From positions 1 through 26,208 of the forward strand of contig JBEKLQ010000055.1 of the NCBI GenBank assembly GCA_050010115.1: a DNA stretch of 26,208 bases, given 5' to 3'. This DNA is from JAKACA01 sp050010115. GTDB lineage: Bacteria; Actinomycetota; Acidimicrobiia; Acidimicrobiales; Bog-793. The notes under the pieces are model-generated. The model was not told the DNA's origin, ran no database searches, and saw only the letters and a list, made by a program, of their open reading frames with translations. A program made the position numbers and the translations under genes. Numbering within the stretch: the stretch's first letter is position 1; each line of letters starts with the position of its first letter. Shown here piece after piece: positions 24,425 to 26,208 of the stretch.

Positions 24425-24489
24425 AAAGGGTGGGCGGAATCGCGTCGACAGGGCCGCTGACCAGTTCCCGGCCCACCCTTTTTCCTTTT
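24425..24489 (+). terminator. Rho-independent terminator with 11-bp stem and T-run
   Basis: AAAGGGTGGGC (24425-24435) pairs exactly with GCCCACCCTTT (24471-24481), and a T-rich tract follows (TTTTTCC then TTTT). It is the only classic terminator with a T-run in the window. The 35-nt loop is long. It reads plus-strand transcripts, yet no intact plus-strand gene lies directly upstream, so it probably belonged to a lost gene or RNA. Confidence 0.65.
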
Positions 24490-24523
24490 GCCATGGCCGA
24501 GAGCTGGGGCCGATCGCTGATTT

Positions 24524-24559
24524 ACGAGAAAGGCCATACGATATAGGAGCTTTTCTCGT
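24524..24559. repeat. 8-bp inverted repeat at the cas1 remnant edge
   Basis: ACGAGAAA (24524-24531) and TTTCTCGT (24552-24559) are perfect inverted arms around 20 bp of AT-richer sequence. They end 2 nt before the point where cas1 homology begins, so they may mark an old junction. Confidence 0.4.
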
Positions 24560-24561
24560 CG

Positions 24562-24818
24562 ATGTCGCCCACTCTCGGGCTCGGTATCGTCCACAACGAC
24601 GCCAGGGGGCGTCAGTCGATGGCGCTCGACCTCGTCGAACCGGTCCGCCCCGAGGTTGTCCTTGACATGATCGAACGACGGACGTTCCGCAAGGTGGAGT
24701 TCGTCGAGACGGCCGATGCGCACCTCTGGCTCAGGGCGCCGTCTCCCATGAGCTGGCCGAGACGATGCCGACCTGGGTACGCTCGCTCGCCCCGGTTGCC
24801 AGGCACGCCGCCGCATAG
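24562..24818 (+). pseudogene. cas1 C-terminal domain remnant (frameshifted)
   Basis: The frame from 24562 encodes PTLGLGIVHNDARGRQSMAL, DLVEPVRPEVVLDMIE, RRTFRKVEFVET and HLWLRAP. This is the Cas1 integrase C-terminal domain, usually GLDPxLGxxHxDxxxRxSLALDLxExxRP. The catalytic His and Asp (in ALDL) are kept. After about 24738 a one-base shift is needed to continue as SHELAETMPTWVRSLAPVA to TAG at 24816-24818, again matching a Cas1 tail. The N-terminal two thirds, with the catalytic Glu, are missing. No cas2, effector gene or CRISPR array is present here. Confidence 0.7.
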
Positions 24819-24821
24819 ACT
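24816..24821 (+). promoter_or_regulatory. -10 box (TAGACT) of the last gene
   Basis: TAGACT is followed by exactly 6 nt and ATG at 24828. Its first three bases are also the stop codon of the cas1 remnant. Confidence 0.6.
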
Positions 24822-24827
24822 ACGCCA

Positions 24828-26138
24828 ATGGACGCAGAAACACACCTTCGATATCTCGGGGACCAGCTTTCAACTGAAGCAAGGCCCGGACGGCGTACTT
24901 ACGTTCACGCGATCGCCATGCAAGCTACCGCCAATGCATTCGTCATGCTCGGACTCATCTCGGAGGAACTGACCGAAGCCGTCCTGGCGCACTGCAAGGA
25001 GTCGCTAGTGAGCCGCGGCTTTGATCCTGGCGATCTAACCATCCGGTCGGGCTCGGCACACCTCTACTGGTCAGCCAGAACACATGCGCAGGAAACGCTC
25101 GTTGCAATTCCATCGAGATTTTCTGCAGCAAGCACGCACTGTGCCGACCCGGTCGCGGACGTGCACATCTACTGGTTCTGGCTGACTCCCAGCGATCTTC
25201 GCATCAATGTGAGCATCCTAGCCCGCAGCTCTGAACACCAACATCAAGACCTTCTCGATCTCTTGAACGGTCTGTCTCTCGTGGACAGCTCGGGGCGGGT
25301 GCACGACGTCGGATTTGAGTCTGAAATGGCGAGTCGTGGTGTCTGGAACGGGGAACTGTTTACGACTGGAGAAGAGTTTCCGCGCGACATTCCCTGGTTC
25401 ACAATTCACTCGGAGCATGGAAATCAAACTGACCGAATAGTCTTTCCGGTGCCGCCGCCCATTTCCATCGGCACTTGCCCTCACCCCTGGGCCTCGCCTG
25501 CAGAATGCTACGTTGCATGGCTTGTTCCGGAGTTCGACGACCCCGTCAGCGGGAGAGGTAACCTAACCCTCAGAGAAAGGGATGAAGTCCTTGCTGCCAC
25601 AGTCGACAGCTTATTGACTGTTGGTGCTCTCCCCAGCGATAGCCAAGTTCTCGCTCCTCATTTCGAACATCGACCTGAGAGCTGGCAGCGACCCCTCATG
25701 GCTCGGTGGTGTCGCCGGCTCCCCCCCCACGTCACGTCAGCGCGCGTCGGACTGAATGCGCTACTTCCGTTCGAGAATGCGACGTGTATCCTGGAGGGTG
25801 TCTCAACTCGAGACGGTGTGGTCGACTTAAGGCTCTACGGTAGCCCCTGGGGCACAGGCGAGTATTGGCCCCTGACGGTCCCATCCTTTCGCCTCACCGC
25901 CATCTCCGACCTGGGCTCTGACCATCGAGGCATGTTGCTTTCTGAATCACGTTGCGGAGCCACCGAGGCGTCCGCTAACTTCCGTCTCTGGCCACCTGTC
26001 GACACAAAGGTAGACTACCTTAGAATTGTGGTAAGTACGCTATGGGAATCCGCGTGGGCAGAAATCAACCTACCTCGAGGGCAAGGCGAAAGAATCCCCG
26101 GTAGCGGCGGTCCTAGCAATCGTCGCTATTGCTCGTGA
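24828..26138 (+). CDS. Hypothetical 436-residue protein in lower-GC sequence
   Basis: I do not recognise a family. The first 60 residues look helical (THLRYLGDQLSTEARP, then AIAMQATANAFVMLGLISEELTEAVLAHC cut by no obvious domain boundary). The rest looks rich in beta strands and aromatic residues (DVHIYWFWLTPSDLRINVS; a late ASANFRLWPPVDTKVDYLRI strand pair). No signal peptide, membrane segment or catalytic motif is evident. The start is fixed by the leaderless TAGACT box. Base composition and codon use are less GC-biased than its neighbours, including TTA, ATA and AAT codons, which suggests recent acquisition. It sits directly behind the cas1 remnant and transposase debris. A role in defence or as island cargo is possible only by association. 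Confidence 0.75.
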   Translation: MDAETHLRYLGDQLSTEARPGRRTYVHAIAMQATANAFVMLGLISEELTEAVLAHCKESLVSRGFDPGDLTIRSGSAHLYWSARTHAQETLVAIPSRFSAASTHCADPVADVHIYWFWLTPSDLRINVSILARSSEHQHQDLLDLLNGLSLVDSSGRVHDVGFESEMASRGVWNGELFTTGEEFPRDIPWFTIHSEHGNQTDRIVFPVPPPISIGTCPHPWASPAECYVAWLVPEFDDPVSGRGNLTLRERDEVLAATVDSLLTVGALPSDSQVLAPHFEHRPESWQRPLMARWCRRLPPHVTSARVGLNALLPFENATCILEGVSTRDGVVDLRLYGSPWGTGEYWPLTVPSFRLTAISDLGSDHRGMLLSESRCGATEASANFRLWPPVDTKVDYLRIVVSTLWESAWAEINLPRGQGERIPGSGGPSNRRYCS

Positions 26139-26149
26139 CTTGCAGGTTG

Positions 26150-26167
26150 CCAGGAAATTCATCCTGG
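26150..26167. terminator. Small hairpin after the last gene
   Basis: CCAGGA and TCCTGG form a 6-bp stem with a 6-nt loop, 12 nt after the TGA of the last gene. The tail that follows to 26208 is AT-rich (ATTATTATTTG) with no gene seen. Confidence 0.4.
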
Positions 26168-26208
26168 GTCCCATAAAGCTCATAAGCATTATTATTTGTG
26201 AAGCAATC

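Larger units (their letters stand above)
23858..24827. other. Gene graveyard: mobile-element and cas debris
   Basis: This 970-bp stretch has no intact gene. From left to right it holds sequence I cannot assign (23861-24155), an IS1595-like transposase remnant (24161-24319), a tRNA T-arm-like string near 24369-24380, a strong terminator (24425-24489), an 8-bp inverted repeat (24524-24559) and a cas1 C-terminal remnant (24562-24818). Confidence 0.6.

Overview
The window is GC-rich, densely coded bacterial DNA. Both its protein families and its start-site architecture fit an actinobacterium (Actinomycetota): a homodimeric AceE of the mycobacterial kind, YCII/DGPF and SRPBCC proteins, NB-ARC/TPR/LuxR regulators, and many genes whose start codon sits 5-7 nt after a TAnnnT-like -10 box, the classic leaderless arrangement. 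I cannot name a genus; an uncultivated lineage such as Acidimicrobiia would fit. I saw no tRNA, rRNA or CRISPR array.

Layout. 1-2111 (minus): rnhA, then a leaderless SDR dehydrogenase of the HSD10 type coupled to an aldo/keto reductase that runs off the left edge. 2202-4919 (plus): aceE. 5016-7955: a large V4R-like/GAF/GAF/GGDEF/EAL protein. 8038-8676: a GNAT acetyltransferase behind a short same-frame leader. 9765-8729 (minus): an SRPBCC protein, an unlisted 49-residue protein and a YCII protein. 9820-14647: a class III cyclase remnant, three alpha/beta hydrolases (one a probable lipoprotein) and a small helical protein. 16011-14794 (minus): a single-ORF fusion of RidA to an alpha/beta hydrolase. 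19429-16300 (minus): a three-gene operon, CitE-type lyase, 2-methylfumaryl-CoA isomerase (mct) and mesaconyl-C4-CoA hydratase (meh). It would turn mesaconyl-C1-CoA into acetyl-CoA and pyruvate, as in the second half of the 3-hydroxypropionate bicycle. 19830-23522: a RibD-like reductase with a damaged C-terminus and an 839-residue regulator with an XRE domain at one end and a LuxR domain at the other. 23741-26208: a gene graveyard (a glycosylase 5' fragment, an IS1595-like transposase remnant, a cas1 C-terminal remnant), then a lower-GC hypothetical gene that looks foreign.

The most unusual structure is a pair of similar direct units (16087-16259 and 23693-23860). Each carries a conserved upstream block, a leaderless promoter and a mini-ORF of 38-41 codons that equals the N-terminus of an HhH-GPD DNA glycosylase. 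Both mini-ORFs stop within two codons after the Asp-Gln-Gln motif and share the sequence TAAGGA. They flank about 7.5 kb that holds the mesaconyl-CoA operon, the RibD-like gene and the regulator. This suggests a recurrent breakpoint or attachment site, or a conserved mini-gene. Other points worth following are the RidA-hydrolase fusion, the cas1 remnant, the cyclase remnant that keeps a promoter, and two clean palindromic operators.
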